The notes: generated by a model from the sequence alone, not told the origin. A DNA stretch of 64,000 bases from Bacteroidales bacterium UBA3834 (GCA_002392965.1 DGIA01000006.1:141084-205083), one strand, 5' to 3'. Shown: positions 42,071-52,409, counted from the stretch's first letter. Translations and numbers: made by a program.

Positions 42071-45000
42071 TTAGAAGTTGTAAGAAAGCGAGAGTTTAAT
42101 CATACGGGGAGTAGAGTAGTTCCAGGTACCATTGCGAAGAACAATGGTGTAAATATCGCGGAAGGCCTGCGGGTCAAGGTATCCATTGATAACCTGCTGA
42201 GTCTCGGGGTCGGTAAGGTAACCATTATCCTCGGGGTTACCAGTAACCGAAAACACACCCACAACATTACGGATATCAAAGAGATTGTTGATCGTAAGAG
42301 CCACATTAAGGCTGGTAACCCGTTTACCCACATTGATAAACCAAGATTTGTCAGCAACAACATTGAAATAGAATCCCCACGGCAAACGGGCACCACGGTA
42401 ACCACCAACAATGGTACTCTGTGAATTAGAGAAAGCCTTGGTGTAGGGACGACCTGACTGGGCAACGGCCATAAAGTTGATACCAAAATCTTCAAGTATC
42501 TTCACTTCTTTCTTACGTTTTTCTCCGGTCTCTTTATCGGTTACAACTCGGGTAATGGTCGGGCCATTGTACTTGGCACCACCAAAATAACGGAAGTCAA
42601 CATTAGCCTTGAACTCATGGCGACGGTCGTCACTGATTGGATTGAGCATCTTCAGTGTGGTGTAACCTTCCTTGATAAGCTCAGTCATGGTAGAACTTGA
42701 CAGACCGGTACCCTCTGCGTACTGCAAAGTATAGTTGGCATTGATACGGATATTCTTGGTCTGACGAAGGTCATAGGCAAGAGTGACACCCTTAATGGTA
42801 CGGAAGTCTTTGTTGTCATAGCTATAGTAGTTGGGGTTGGGGTCAGCGCCAGCATACTGGACCAACTGAATCAGATCACGAGTCTCCTTATAGTAAGCCG
42901 ATGCGCTGATAGCCGACGACTGATTGAGCGCCTGCTGGAAACCGAGTTCATAGTTAGTAATACGTTCTGGTTTCAAGTTAGGATTGCTGATAGAATTAAT
43001 CTGCGACATGTATAGATAGCTAAGATAGCTGGCTTCCCATCCCGAGGAAGGACGACGTGCGATAATGTCGTAACTAGCCTTGAACTGAGATTTCTCACCA
43101 ATGGGGAATGAGAATGCGATACGGGGCATTGCTACAATCTGCGGAGTATAACGTTCAAAGGCGGTTGCCGAAACCGTGCTGTTACGAACAGCATTCTGAC
43201 CGTTAGCCGTACGGAAAGGCGTCGGTTTACCAGCGTTACCATTAACGGCATTCGGGCTCGAAACCTCAGTACCGGTAGCATCATACCACTTGCCTTCTGG
43301 CGAACGGTATCCCTTGATAACAGGACGATACGAAGGATTGTCCTCATCAGGCACCTGGTCAACATACGGCGTCCAATCGGCACCAGCCATGTCAAGGTAA
43401 GAATCACCACCGCTGATCAAACTGCGGTTGGCGCGGAGATCGGCTACCGTATAGGATTCATACAACAGATACGGATCCTTCATGACGTACTGATTACCAT
43501 TGAAGTAATCGAGACGGACACCCACATTAAAGATAAGATCTTGGAAGTAGAACTTATCCTGAATGTATCCTGCCACATAAATGGGAGAGAAGGATGGCAA
43601 ATACTGGTATTTGCTGTTTCCTGGATTAAAGAACTTGTCAAGAGACCAGTTAGGATCATCATATTTTTTACCGGTATGATCATATCCGATATAACCGACA
43701 TAAGAATTACCGCTATTGAAAAGTTCATTGGCAGAAAACATCTCGATACCACCAGCTTTGACAAAATCATCAGGGGAATAGCGGTCAATGTCAATCCAAG
43801 TGTAGTTGTCAACCGGAACACCATCCTGACTGATACCATTACTAATTAAGTACTGACGGAAGGCGGCATCGAAAGCTGTTTGTTGTTCAGCGTCCAACAA
43901 GCGGTTATAATTTACATAAAGAGCATTCCCGCGCTGGCTGAAAATAGGATTATCCAAATCCATCTGGGAAATATGGCGGTTGGCATTCTGACGCATCAAG
44001 GTCCAAATACCATAAGCACTCAAGGAATAGGACGACTGCCACATTTGGTCGTACTGGACACCAATTTCAATTTCATGTCCAAGTATGTCAGCAGAAGCCT
44101 TTGCCTGCAGATAGAGGTAATCATTTTGACTCTTCGAGAATCCCGTACTTTGCACACCCACATTCGAAATCAGGCTATAAATGCTTGCAGGGGAATCGCC
44201 ATTATAAAGACCCTTATACTGGCGGATATAATCCATCATAAATAGGCGGGGACGGATGGCCTCGAATTCATCACTCGTAAACAGCTGCTCATTATAATTG
44301 GCAAGGATTGGATTATACTGATTCCCGCTTCCTGTAATATAGGTCACGCGATCACCCCAAGCGTTCTGGACATAAGCCGATTGCTGAATACCATTATAAT
44401 CGAATTGTTTCAATTCGTAGGTAGGTATCTTCTCTGTGACAAACTTGCCGATATAACCATATTTAAAGATATCATCGATACTACTGCCAAAATTCTCATT
44501 GTATGATCTGGCCGTAGAACGAGTGTACATGGCCGTCACATTGTACATTACATTCTTGATGGGTGAAGACGCTTTGGCCTCATCTTCGTTCGATGCTTCA
44601 GCATCAGGGAAACGCTGGGTGAAATCGACAGTCAGGCCGTAAGTCAAACCTTCACTCACCATCGAACCCGACAAAGGCATAGCCAAGGGCGAAAGGGTAG
44701 CACTCGGGTTATGCGAAGCACTGAACTCGCCCGTCAGGGTCAACGTGGCATAATCCGAGAAGCGAATATCCAATGCTCCTTCCATTGCAACACCATAGTA
44801 CTGAAGATTAGGAACACGCGAGGCATCTCCGCCAAAGTCCTTTTTCGACAGACGTGTGATTTCGTGGAAACTCTCTTTACGCAACGCCGTTTCTGCCGAA
44901 TAGTTGATACCGCCTGACAGAGGATCGTAAGATAGCGGTCTCTGCTCAAACTGACGCACCAAATCATCATTGACAATCTGATAACGATATCCCTTTACGC

Positions 45001-45868
45001 GGTAGAAAGGAGAATTCTCATACTGAGCCTGACCCGTGAAACGGAAACCGACCAATGTACGCTCTACTGAAGAACCATCTGATTGAGTGATATTCTTCTT
45101 ATAAACCGGACCCGTCAGATAGAACATCAGTGTGTTCAACAGACGATAATCCAGATATCCTTCCCAACGCACCATGCCTTTGAACTGGCTCGTTGGCGGC
45201 TTAAGCGTAATAATCTGTGTACCACCGATAGCTTCACCAATACTGGCAGGAGTACCACCAAGGATAACCTGAATCTCAGCGATAGCATCCTTGGGCACGG
45301 ATATACCCGTACGTTTACGGACATTACCCTGCATGGTCACCATACCACCTTCACCACGGGCCGTACCTGTGCCACCGTCACTGTAACCAATACCACCGAC
45401 CGAAGCCACAATACTCTCCACAGAGGTACCCGGCATACGGGCAATATCGTCACTCGACAGACGCGCACCTTGCTCGGCAGAGCCAATCTCAATCACAGGC
45501 ACCTTTTCTTCCACAATATCAACCGCTTCAAGGTTGGTTGCGGTAGGGTTAAGAGCTACATCGACCACCGTGAAACCCGAAGCCTTCACGTTAATACCAG
45601 TCTGCACATAACGGTTGTAACCCACATAGGAAACCTCAATGTCGTACTTACCCACCGGAAGGGGTTTAATGGTATAAATACCATCAAAGTCGGTGACGCC
45701 GACAAGTACTTGTTTGCCATCTTGCTTGGCCACAATATTCACGAAAGGAAGAGGTTCCTTCGTCTTGGCATCGGTAATAGTACCCTTGAGCGTTCCTTGC
45801 GCCAAGACTGCCATCTCCGATATCAGCAAGAGTCCGAATGTCAATAGTACTTTTCTAAACATTCTCAT
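42071..45868 (-). CDS. TonB-dependent receptor with carboxypeptidase-like regulatory domain
   Basis: A 1265-aa outer-membrane protein: signal peptide to about residue 23, CarboxypepD_reg-like domain about 25-115 (GTLKGTITDAKTKEPLPFVN), plug about 125-240 (RMPGTSVESIVASVGGIGY; GTPASIGEAIGGTQII), and a large barrel ending IKLSLSYNF. It is larger than most SusC proteins and no SusD gene accompanies it. It lies 59 nt after secDF and 25 nt before the giant exported protein, without a terminator or promoter box in either gap, so the four genes form one operon. Probable partner or export/uptake channel for the giant protein; substrate unknown. Confidence 0.92.
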   Translation of the reverse strand: MRMFRKVLLTFGLLLISEMAVLAQGTLKGTITDAKTKEPLPFVNIVAKQDGKQVLVGVTDFDGIYTIKPLPVGKYDIEVSYVGYNRYVQTGINVKASGFTVVDVALNPTATNLEAVDIVEEKVPVIEIGSAEQGARLSSDDIARMPGTSVESIVASVGGIGYSDGGTGTARGEGGMVTMQGNVRKRTGISVPKDAIAEIQVILGGTPASIGEAIGGTQIITLKPPTSQFKGMVRWEGYLDYRLLNTLMFYLTGPVYKKNITQSDGSSVERTLVGFRFTGQAQYENSPFYRVKGYRYQIVNDDLVRQFEQRPLSYDPLSGGINYSAETALRKESFHEITRLSKKDFGGDASRVPNLQYYGVAMEGALDIRFSDYATLTLTGEFSASHNPSATLSPLAMPLSGSMVSEGLTYGLTVDFTQRFPDAEASNEDEAKASSPIKNVMYNVTAMYTRSTARSYNENFGSSIDDIFKYGYIGKFVTEKIPTYELKQFDYNGIQQSAYVQNAWGDRVTYITGSGNQYNPILANYNEQLFTSDEFEAIRPRLFMMDYIRQYKGLYNGDSPASIYSLISNVGVQSTGFSKSQNDYLYLQAKASADILGHEIEIGVQYDQMWQSSYSLSAYGIWTLMRQNANRHISQMDLDNPIFSQRGNALYVNYNRLLDAEQQTAFDAAFRQYLISNGISQDGVPVDNYTWIDIDRYSPDDFVKAGGIEMFSANELFNSGNSYVGYIGYDHTGKKYDDPNWSLDKFFNPGNSKYQYLPSFSPIYVAGYIQDKFYFQDLIFNVGVRLDYFNGNQYVMKDPYLLYESYTVADLRANRSLISGGDSYLDMAGADWTPYVDQVPDEDNPSYRPVIKGYRSPEGKWYDATGTEVSSPNAVNGNAGKPTPFRTANGQNAVRNSTVSATAFERYTPQIVAMPRIAFSFPIGEKSQFKASYDIIARRPSSGWEASYLSYLYMSQINSISNPNLKPERITNYELGFQQALNQSSAISASAYYKETRDLIQLVQYAGADPNPNYYSYDNKDFRTIKGVTLAYDLRQTKNIRINANYTLQYAEGTGLSSSTMTELIKEGYTTLKMLNPISDDRRHEFKANVDFRYFGGAKYNGPTITRVVTDKETGEKRKKEVKILEDFGINFMAVAQSGRPYTKAFSNSQSTIVGGYRGARLPWGFYFNVVADKSWFINVGKRVTSLNVALTINNLFDIRNVVGVFSVTGNPEDNGYLTDPETQQVINGYLDPQAFRDIYTIVLRNGTWNYSTPRMIKLSLSYNF

Positions 45869-45927
45869 TGCGTTTACATGTAAAGAGATTATTGATTTTT
45901 TTTATTTTCACTTTATAAATATCGTGC

Positions 45928-48900
45928 TTATGCCAACTCCTTCACTTTCTTCTTTCCCGAAATCTCATACACAATGGAGCAAGCGATGCAGAGCGACGAG
46001 AAGACACCGACCAGCACACCTACCAGCAACGCAAAGATGAAACCACGGATTACCTCACCGCCAAAAATGAACATCATCAACAGGGTGACAAACGTGGTGC
46101 CGGAGGTGTTGACCGTACGAGCCAACGTGGAGTTAATGGCATCATTCATGTGGGTTGTGAGATCACGTTTCGGATAGAGTTTGCGATACTCACGCACACG
46201 GTCGAAGATAACCACCGTGGCGTTAATCGAATATCCGATAACCGTCAACACGGCAGAAATGAAATATTGGTCAACCTCAAGGTTGAATGGAAGCAGACCA
46301 TAAAGCAGCGAGAACACACCAATCACAAGGATAGTATCGTGAGTCAAGGCTGTAACCGAACCAATACCAAAGCGCCAGCTGCGGAAACGGAGTCCGATAT
46401 AGACAAACATCACCAACAGGCCTCCGATAACAGCCCAGATCGAGTGAACCAGATTATCATGTGCAATGGTACCACCCACCTGATCGGCCTGAATGATACC
46501 CAGCGGGTTGGTCTCGGTTGATTTGAACTCCTCCATCGAAACCGGCGAGGAGAAATACTGGCTTGTACCAGCATACAATTTCTCCACAATTTCATTCTTC
46601 ACCGCATCTCCATCCTCAGTGATTTTGTACTTAGTCGTAATCTTCAACTGATTGCTAGGTCCATACGTCTTTACCTCTGGAGCCTCGTCAAACTGCTTGG
46701 CCAAATCGGCACGGACATCTACGGCATTGACCGGCTGGTCGAAACGAACCACATATGTGCGTCCACCCGAGAAATCAATACCGAAACTCAGACCACGGAA
46801 ACAGAAACTTGCCACACAAATGGCGATAGCCACACCTGCAATAATGTAAAATGTATGGCGTTTGCCGACAAAATCCACATGCGCATTACGCAGGAAGTTC
46901 TCCGAGAAGGGGAAGGAGAAATTAATCTTACGTTTATGGTTGAGGTTGGAATCAATTATCAGTCGGGTAATGAAAATCGATGTAAAGAGGGAGGTAACAA
47001 TACCGATACAGAGAGTAACGGCAAATCCCTGAACAGCACCGGAACCGAACACAATAAGGACGAGGCCTAACAAGAAAGTAGTCACCTGTCCGTCGATTAT
47101 AGCTGAATAGGCGTTCTTGAAACCATTTTCCACAGCATTGGCCAAACTCGAACCGGCACGTAATTCTTCTTTTATACGCTCATAAATAATCACATTACCG
47201 TCAACTGCCATAGCCATTGTCAACACAATACCAGCAATACCAGGGAGTGTAAGCACAGCTCCGATAGAGGCGAGGATTCCTATAAGAAGGAATACATTAG
47301 TAATAAGAGCGGCCACCGACACCCAACCTGCACGGTTGTAGAAAATCACCATGTAGATGAGCACCACGATGAATGCCAGGATAAACGAGATAAGTCCATT
47401 GCGGATAGACTCTTGTCCCAAAGAGGGACCAACCACAGCCTCCTGTACAATAACAGCGGGGGCAGGAAGTTTACCACTCTTAAGGATATTGGCCAAATCC
47501 TTAGCCTCTTCCAGTGAAAAATCACCCGTAATCGAAGAGCGTCCTCCGGCAATCTCACCGTTAACACGCGGAGCAGAATAAACCTGATCATCCAGGACGA
47601 TGGCAATGCAGTTACCCACATTCTCACCCGTTATACGCTTCCACTCACGTGCACCTTCACTATTCATGGTCATCGAAATCTCATTACCGCCAACGGTAGA
47701 GAAGTCTTGACGGGCATCGCTGATGCAACCACCATCAAGCAAAGCCGAACCGTCACGAGAGGTAATCTTGATAGCATACAGCACGTAAACATCACCACCG
47801 AAATGTTCATCAGCCTTGGCCGACCAGAGGAATTTCACCGTCCTCGGATCAAAAACCTTCTTGGCGGCAGCCTTTTCAAGCATGGCACCGATTTCAGCAC
47901 GGTCCTTGCCACTGGCCAAACCCACAATAGGGCCTTGCAATGGCTGACCACTCTGATCCACATACAACTGCAACTTCGAAAGCAGCGGATTCTCTTTGGC
48001 AAACGCTTCTCTATCGGCCGCCTGGCTGGCAGTTGCAGCGGTATTATCAGCAGTCAATTGTTCCAGCATAGCCTCAGTGCTGTCTTTCTCAGCCACTTCC
48101 TCGGCAACCGTTTCCTCTGCCTCTTCCACTACTTCTTCCGTACCGACAGAAGCAAGATACTTGTTGGCAGCGGCAATATAGCCGATGGCCTCAGTATTGT
48201 CATAAGTCTGCCAGAACTCCAGCTGGGCAGTTCCTTGCAGAAGCTTACGCACACGCTCCGGTTCCTTCACACCGGGAAGTTCAACAAGGATACGTTCCGA
48301 AGCGGAAAGCTTCTGGATGGTCGGCTGAGCAACACCAAATTTGTCGATACGCTGGCTAAGAATCTGATAGGTACGGTCATACGCACCGGCAGCCTCTTCT
48401 TTGACCACTTTGATGACATCTTCATTCTTGTCGCCGAGTTTAATCTTGTCACGCAATTGGCCGCTGAAATAGGAAGCCAAAGACACATTGGGATCGAGCG
48501 AAGTAATGGCCTCATAGAAGAGGGAAACGAAATCGCGGTTGGTGCTCTTCTTCTGAGCAGCCAAGGCGTTGTCGATTGCTTGGTTGAAGAGAGGATCCTC
48601 TGTGTGGTCGGCAAGGGCACGAACCACATCGACCGTCGAAACCTCGAGCATCACATTCATACCGCCTTTAAGGTCAAGGCCAAGATTGATTTCACGGCTT
48701 TGGCACTGACGGTAGGTAAAACCCAGATAGACCTTCTCGGTAGCCATGGAGTCAAGGTAACGGGCTTCACGGGCATTGCGCAAAGAATCTTCCAAAATTT
48801 GAGCATCCACGGTATTGGCAGTGCGATCGGCCACGAACTTCTGCGTTTGCTCGTTTTTGATGTAGTTGTCAGCTGCTTTTTTGGCCTTGCTCTCGATGCT

Positions 48901-48987
48901 ACTCGTCACAAATGTAAAAGACAATTGGAACAAACATACCAACGCAAAAGCCCATGCCAAAAATCTGATAAGTCCTTTGTTCTGCAT
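45928..48987 (-). CDS. secDF: Fused SecDF preprotein translocase subunit
   Basis: A 1019-aa protein fusing SecD and SecF. It has the SecD N-terminal segment (INLGLDLKGGMNVMLEVS), the SecD GKDRAEIGAM region, SecD transmembrane helices (VVLIYMVIFYNRAGW; VDGNVIIYERIKEE), then SecF (SFGIDFSGGRTYVVRFD; YSINATVVIFDRVREY). It uses the proton gradient to drive late steps of Sec export. A Glu/Val-rich insertion (EEVVEEAEETVAEEVAEKD, about 270-288) is acidic and probably disordered. It is the first gene of the outer-membrane operon, promoter at 49035-49042. Confidence 0.97.
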   Translation of the reverse strand: MQNKGLIRFLAWAFALVCLFQLSFTFVTSSIESKAKKAADNYIKNEQTQKFVADRTANTVDAQILEDSLRNAREARYLDSMATEKVYLGFTYRQCQSREINLGLDLKGGMNVMLEVSTVDVVRALADHTEDPLFNQAIDNALAAQKKSTNRDFVSLFYEAITSLDPNVSLASYFSGQLRDKIKLGDKNEDVIKVVKEEAAGAYDRTYQILSQRIDKFGVAQPTIQKLSASERILVELPGVKEPERVRKLLQGTAQLEFWQTYDNTEAIGYIAAANKYLASVGTEEVVEEAEETVAEEVAEKDSTEAMLEQLTADNTAATASQAADREAFAKENPLLSKLQLYVDQSGQPLQGPIVGLASGKDRAEIGAMLEKAAAKKVFDPRTVKFLWSAKADEHFGGDVYVLYAIKITSRDGSALLDGGCISDARQDFSTVGGNEISMTMNSEGAREWKRITGENVGNCIAIVLDDQVYSAPRVNGEIAGGRSSITGDFSLEEAKDLANILKSGKLPAPAVIVQEAVVGPSLGQESIRNGLISFILAFIVVLIYMVIFYNRAGWVSVAALITNVFLLIGILASIGAVLTLPGIAGIVLTMAMAVDGNVIIYERIKEELRAGSSLANAVENGFKNAYSAIIDGQVTTFLLGLVLIVFGSGAVQGFAVTLCIGIVTSLFTSIFITRLIIDSNLNHKRKINFSFPFSENFLRNAHVDFVGKRHTFYIIAGVAIAICVASFCFRGLSFGIDFSGGRTYVVRFDQPVNAVDVRADLAKQFDEAPEVKTYGPSNQLKITTKYKITEDGDAVKNEIVEKLYAGTSQYFSSPVSMEEFKSTETNPLGIIQADQVGGTIAHDNLVHSIWAVIGGLLVMFVYIGLRFRSWRFGIGSVTALTHDTILVIGVFSLLYGLLPFNLEVDQYFISAVLTVIGYSINATVVIFDRVREYRKLYPKRDLTTHMNDAINSTLARTVNTSGTTFVTLLMMFIFGGEVIRGFIFALLVGVLVGVFSSLCIACSIVYEISGKKKVKELA

Positions 48988-49034
48988 AGTTTAGGTATTA
49001 TTTTATGTTTTATTTCTTTCTATCTTTGAATGTG

Positions 49035-49042
49035 CAAAAATA
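49035..49042 (-). promoter_or_regulatory. Promoter of the secDF operon
   Basis: TATTTTTG on the reverse strand, 48 nt upstream of secDF and divergent from radC. Confidence 0.65.
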
Positions 49043-49096
49043 ACAAAAAATATTGACATAACAATTAAAAAGCAATTAAAATTAAAAAAAAAGAGC

Positions 49097-49104
49097 TATC
49101 TTTG
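49097..49104 (+). promoter_or_regulatory. radC promoter -7 element
   Basis: TATCTTTG, 29 nt upstream of radC. Confidence 0.75.
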
Positions 49105-49132
49105 CACAAAATTTCAAGAGAAACAGAAAGAT

Positions 49133-49846
49133 ATGAACCAAAAAAAATCTCTTACCGTCAAAGACTGGGACGAAGCAGACAAACCTCGGGAAAAACTACT
49201 CACACTCGGCAAAAAGGCCCTTACCAACGCTGAATTGATTGCCATTCTGCTACGCACCGGCGTAAAAGGCAGCAGTGTCGTCGAAATGGCCAAAGAGGTG
49301 CTGGCCAGTGCGGGCAACCGACTGACAACCCTTTCGCGCCTTGAAGCCTCACAACTGACAGCCATCAACGGCATGGCCAAAGCCAAGGCTGCCACCCTGA
49401 TGGCCGCTCTCGAACTGGGATGGCGTATGCAAGGGGAATTCAGTGAGGATAATATCCTGATTCTAAACGACAGTAAAGCACTTTTCAACTATATGTCCCC
49501 GTTGGTAGCCGATATCGATCATGAAGAATTCTGGGCAATCTACTTGAACAACGCAAAAAAAGTCATTGGTCGGCAACGAATAGCCTCAGGGGGGCAAACC
49601 TCCACTGCAGTCGATATCCGAATGGTTTTCCGAGGAGCCTTGGAATGCAAAGCCGTGGCCCTGATGGTGGTACACAATCACCCTTCTGGATCGCTCCGGC
49701 CAAGTCCGGAAGACAAACACCTTACACAACAACTGTCCGAAGCAGGCAACCTGCTTCAAATCAAGCTATATGAACACCTGATCATTGGCCTCTCGCCGAC
49801 TGGACAAGTGTCCTACTACAGCTTCCACGACGAAGGACACCTCTAA
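49133..49846 (+). CDS. radC: RadC-family JAB-domain protein
   Basis: A 237-aa protein: N-terminal helix-hairpin-helix region (LTNAELIAILLRTGVKGSSV) and C-terminal MPN+/JAB metallo domain with the full motif VHNHPSGSLRPSPEDKHLT (about 180-198). Despite the name, a direct DNA-repair role is not established; the domain is a zinc isopeptidase type. It is monocistronic and its stop overlaps the folB stop on the other strand. Confidence 0.93.
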   Translation: MNQKKSLTVKDWDEADKPREKLLTLGKKALTNAELIAILLRTGVKGSSVVEMAKEVLASAGNRLTTLSRLEASQLTAINGMAKAKAATLMAALELGWRMQGEFSEDNILILNDSKALFNYMSPLVADIDHEEFWAIYLNNAKKVIGRQRIASGGQTSTAVDIRMVFRGALECKAVALMVVHNHPSGSLRPSPEDKHLTQQLSEAGNLLQIKLYEHLIIGLSPTGQVSYYSFHDEGHL

Positions 49847-50199
49847 CGCGTCAAGGTAAGCTCCACAGAGACAGACTGCATCTGTCCGCCAAGCGGAGGA
49901 TTCAGCTTATACAATTTCACCCCGACACTCTTGATACCAGGAAATTGCGACAGCAACCGATCCCCCACCCTGCGTGCAATATGTTCAAGCAAATGTGACG
50001 ATTGTCCCATTTCCTGCGCCACCGCTTGATACACTTCCAGATAATTAACCGTATCTCCTATACTATCAGACACTTCTGCCACCGACGTATCGACATCGAA
50101 CCATAAGTCAACACGAAAATGCGTACCTATAACACGTTCCTGGTCAAAACAACCATGATGCGCATAAAAACGCATGTCGTTGATTGCGATTCTACCCAT
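49843..50199 (-). CDS. folB: Dihydroneopterin aldolase
   Basis: A 118-aa protein of normal FolB length (MGRIAINDMRFYAHHGCFDQ, then DTVNYLEVYQAVAQEM and SHLLEHIARRV). It converts 7,8-dihydroneopterin to 6-hydroxymethyl-dihydropterin in folate synthesis. Its ATG overlaps the pheS stop (TGATG), so it is translated after pheS. Confidence 0.95.
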   Translation of the reverse strand: MGRIAINDMRFYAHHGCFDQERVIGTHFRVDLWFDVDTSVAEVSDSIGDTVNYLEVYQAVAQEMGQSSHLLEHIARRVGDRLLSQFPGIKSVGVKLYKLNPPLGGQMQSVSVELTLTR

Positions 50200-51239
50200 C
50201 AGATAATGTTGTCAAACTGGTGCAGGAACCGGAGATCATTCTCAAAATAGAGACGCAAGTCTCGAATCTGGTACTTCAGCATGGCCATACGCTCCACACC
50301 CATACCCAAAGCAAAACCCGTATATTCCTTACTATCAATACCACACGCCTCAAGGACATTGGGATCCACCATACCGCAACCGAGAATTTCGAGCCACCCC
50401 GTACCCTTACAGATGTTACATCCCTTTCCGCCACAGATATTACACGAAATATCCATTTCCGCACTCGGCTCTGTAAATGGGAAATAGCTGGGACGCAGGC
50501 GAATCTGGGTTGCCTCGCCAAACATCTCCTTGGCGAAATAGAGCAACGTCTGTTTCAAATCGGCAAAGGTAACCTTCTTATCCACATAAAGCGCTTCCAC
50601 TTGGTGGAAAATACAATGTGCACGAGCACTAATTGCCTCATTCCTAAACACTCTGCCTGGCGCAATAATACGAATAGGGGGCTTGTGGGTTTCCATCACA
50701 CGAACTTGAACCGATGACGTATGAGTACGCAACGCCACATCCGTCTTACCTTCCTCTTTCTGAACGAAAAAAGTATCCTGCATGTCACGAGCCGGATGGT
50801 CGGGCGGGAAGTTGAGTGCCGAGAACAGGTGCCAGTCATCCTCAATCTCGACCGACTCCTCAACCGTGAATCCAATACGGGCAAAAATTTCAGCTATCTC
50901 ATTCATCGTCACCGATAGAACGTGCCGACTGCCCCGCTGATAAAAATCAGCGGGCATTGTGAGGTCATGGGTATCATTCAGTTCTGGAGACTGCTCCACA
51001 TAGTTTTTCCACTCCTCCACCTTAGCCAAAGCAGCGGTTTTCAATTCATTGAGAGCAATACCCATTTCTTTTTTCTGTTCATTGGGCAATGCCTTGAACT
51101 GCTCGAAAAGTTCGTTCATCACACCTTTGCGGCCAAGAAAACGCACCCTGAACTGCTCCACCTCGGCGGCCTTGTCCTTAAAGTCCTCGATACGAGCGTT
51201 TCGTATCTCATCAATGTACTTGGAAATTAGACTTTTCAT
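50199..51239 (-). CDS. pheS: Phenylalanyl-tRNA synthetase alpha subunit
   Basis: A 346-aa class II aminoacyl-tRNA synthetase subunit: N-terminal coiled coil, motif 1 region (RGSRHVLSVTMNEIAEIFAR), motif 2 (FRNEAISARAHCIFHQVEAL) and motif 3 (GFALGMGVERMAMLKY). A Cys-rich insertion, CNICGGKGCNICKGTGW (about 262-278), is typical of Bacteroidota PheS and may bind zinc. It is coupled to folB downstream. Confidence 0.97.
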   Translation of the reverse strand: MKSLISKYIDEIRNARIEDFKDKAAEVEQFRVRFLGRKGVMNELFEQFKALPNEQKKEMGIALNELKTAALAKVEEWKNYVEQSPELNDTHDLTMPADFYQRGSRHVLSVTMNEIAEIFARIGFTVEESVEIEDDWHLFSALNFPPDHPARDMQDTFFVQKEEGKTDVALRTHTSSVQVRVMETHKPPIRIIAPGRVFRNEAISARAHCIFHQVEALYVDKKVTFADLKQTLLYFAKEMFGEATQIRLRPSYFPFTEPSAEMDISCNICGGKGCNICKGTGWLEILGCGMVDPNVLEACGIDSKEYTGFALGMGVERMAMLKYQIRDLRLYFENDLRFLHQFDNII

Positions 51240-51251
51240 CTATTTTAGTAG

Positions 51252-51935
51252 TTATTTAATCACTTTCACTTTGAGAATACGCACATCCTTCACCGGCCTA
51301 TCTGCCATACCAGTTTCCACCGAGGCAATCTTATCCACAACATCCATACCTTCAACAAGTTCACCAAAGACAGTGTAGTCCCCGTCCAAATGCGGAGTAC
51401 CTCCGATGGTGGTATAGATTTTCCGTTGTTCCTCGCTGAATTTGCGACCAAAACGCTGTTCCATCATATTGAGGGACCTCTCGTCCCATACCTGACCTTG
51501 AACCACATAGAATTGGGATGCCGAGGACTCTTTCCTTGGATTCACATTATCACCCTGGCGTGCAGCACACAAAGCACCCTTTTTATGGATATGGTTGGAG
51601 CGGAACTCGGCGGGTATTGTATAGCCCAAAGTGCCGTCACCCAGCATCTGGTTGGGTTTTGCCTTACGCGAATTCGGGTCACCGGCTTGAATCATGAAGT
51701 TTTTGATCACTCGGTGGAAAAGCAAACTGTCATATGTATGTGATTTTACCAATTTCAAGAAATTGTCACGATGAAGTGGTGTGTCATTATAAAGGACAAA
51801 CACCATTTTTCCCAACGAAGTTGTCATTTCAACCTTGACCGGCTTATCCGTCTTTCTATTCTGATATCCAGCTGCTTGAGACCACCCAAGAGTCAGCATC
51901 AGTAAAAAAAATGCAAGAATTGTTATTTTTTTCAT
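51252..51935 (-). CDS. Exported cyclophilin-type peptidyl-prolyl isomerase
   Basis: A 227-aa protein with a signal peptide (MKKITILAFFLLMLTLGWSQ) and a cyclophilin domain: LLFHRVIKNFMIQAGDPNSR, SSASQFYVVQGQ and DGDYTVFGELVEGMDVVDKI. ATG 51935 was chosen over a 33-codon extension that crosses the divergent promoter region. It assists folding in the periplasm. It lies 12 nt upstream of pheS and probably shares its transcript. Confidence 0.93.
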   Translation of the reverse strand: MKKITILAFFLLMLTLGWSQAAGYQNRKTDKPVKVEMTTSLGKMVFVLYNDTPLHRDNFLKLVKSHTYDSLLFHRVIKNFMIQAGDPNSRKAKPNQMLGDGTLGYTIPAEFRSNHIHKKGALCAARQGDNVNPRKESSASQFYVVQGQVWDERSLNMMEQRFGRKFSEEQRKIYTTIGGTPHLDGDYTVFGELVEGMDVVDKIASVETGMADRPVKDVRILKVKVIK

Positions 51936-51955
51936 CCTATTATAGAATTTTTTAC

Positions 51956-51976
51956 TAATTTTGCAATGCAAAAATA
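51956..51976. promoter_or_regulatory. Two back-to-back promoters
   Basis: TAATTTTG (51956-51963, plus) and TATTTTTG (51969-51976, minus) are 5 bp apart and drive the lipoprotein gene and the isomerase gene in opposite directions, so the two promoters should compete. Confidence 0.65.
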
Positions 51977-52016
51977 AGAAGAAAATTAGATATAACAAGA
52001 CAAAAAAACATCTTTT

Positions 52017-52397
52017 ATGAAGAAAAAAATCCACATTCTCCCCGTCATCCTGTTTTTCAGTCTCTTATCCATACCTCTTTTCAGTTCCTGCGACAAGGAC
52101 ACCAACAGCTATCTCGACGTTTTGGTCATCAATGAGGGCGACCGCACCCCTGTTCCCGGCGTAAAAGTGGAGCTTTATCAGAACAACTGCGACCCTAGCG
52201 ACCTCAATTATTCCACGGGCGTCACCGACGGCAATGGCTCCTATTCTGCCAAATTCACCGCACCGGCCATCATCAACATCAAAGCCACATTGGCAGTGGA
52301 AAACGAAGGGGTGCGCATCGGCACCGGCAGTGCCCGACTGATTGAAGGGGAAACCAAGACAGCCCAAGTAATCCTCAAGACAGAAATCGAATACTAA
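52017..52397 (+). CDS. Small lipoprotein with transthyretin-like fold
   Basis: A 126-aa protein with a lipoprotein signal peptide (lipobox LFSSC) and a beta-sandwich of the carboxypeptidase-regulatory/CNA-B type (YLDVLVINEGDRTPVPGVKV, then GVTDGNGSYSAKFTAPAIIN). Role unknown; probably a cell-envelope structural or binding protein. It precedes the DUF4301 gene by 12 nt and is probably co-transcribed with it. Confidence 0.78.
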   Translation: MKKKIHILPVILFFSLLSIPLFSSCDKDTNSYLDVLVINEGDRTPVPGVKVELYQNNCDPSDLNYSTGVTDGNGSYSAKFTAPAIINIKATLAVENEGVRIGTGSARLIEGETKTAQVILKTEIEY

Positions 52398-52409
52398 CAA
52401 TCATATACC

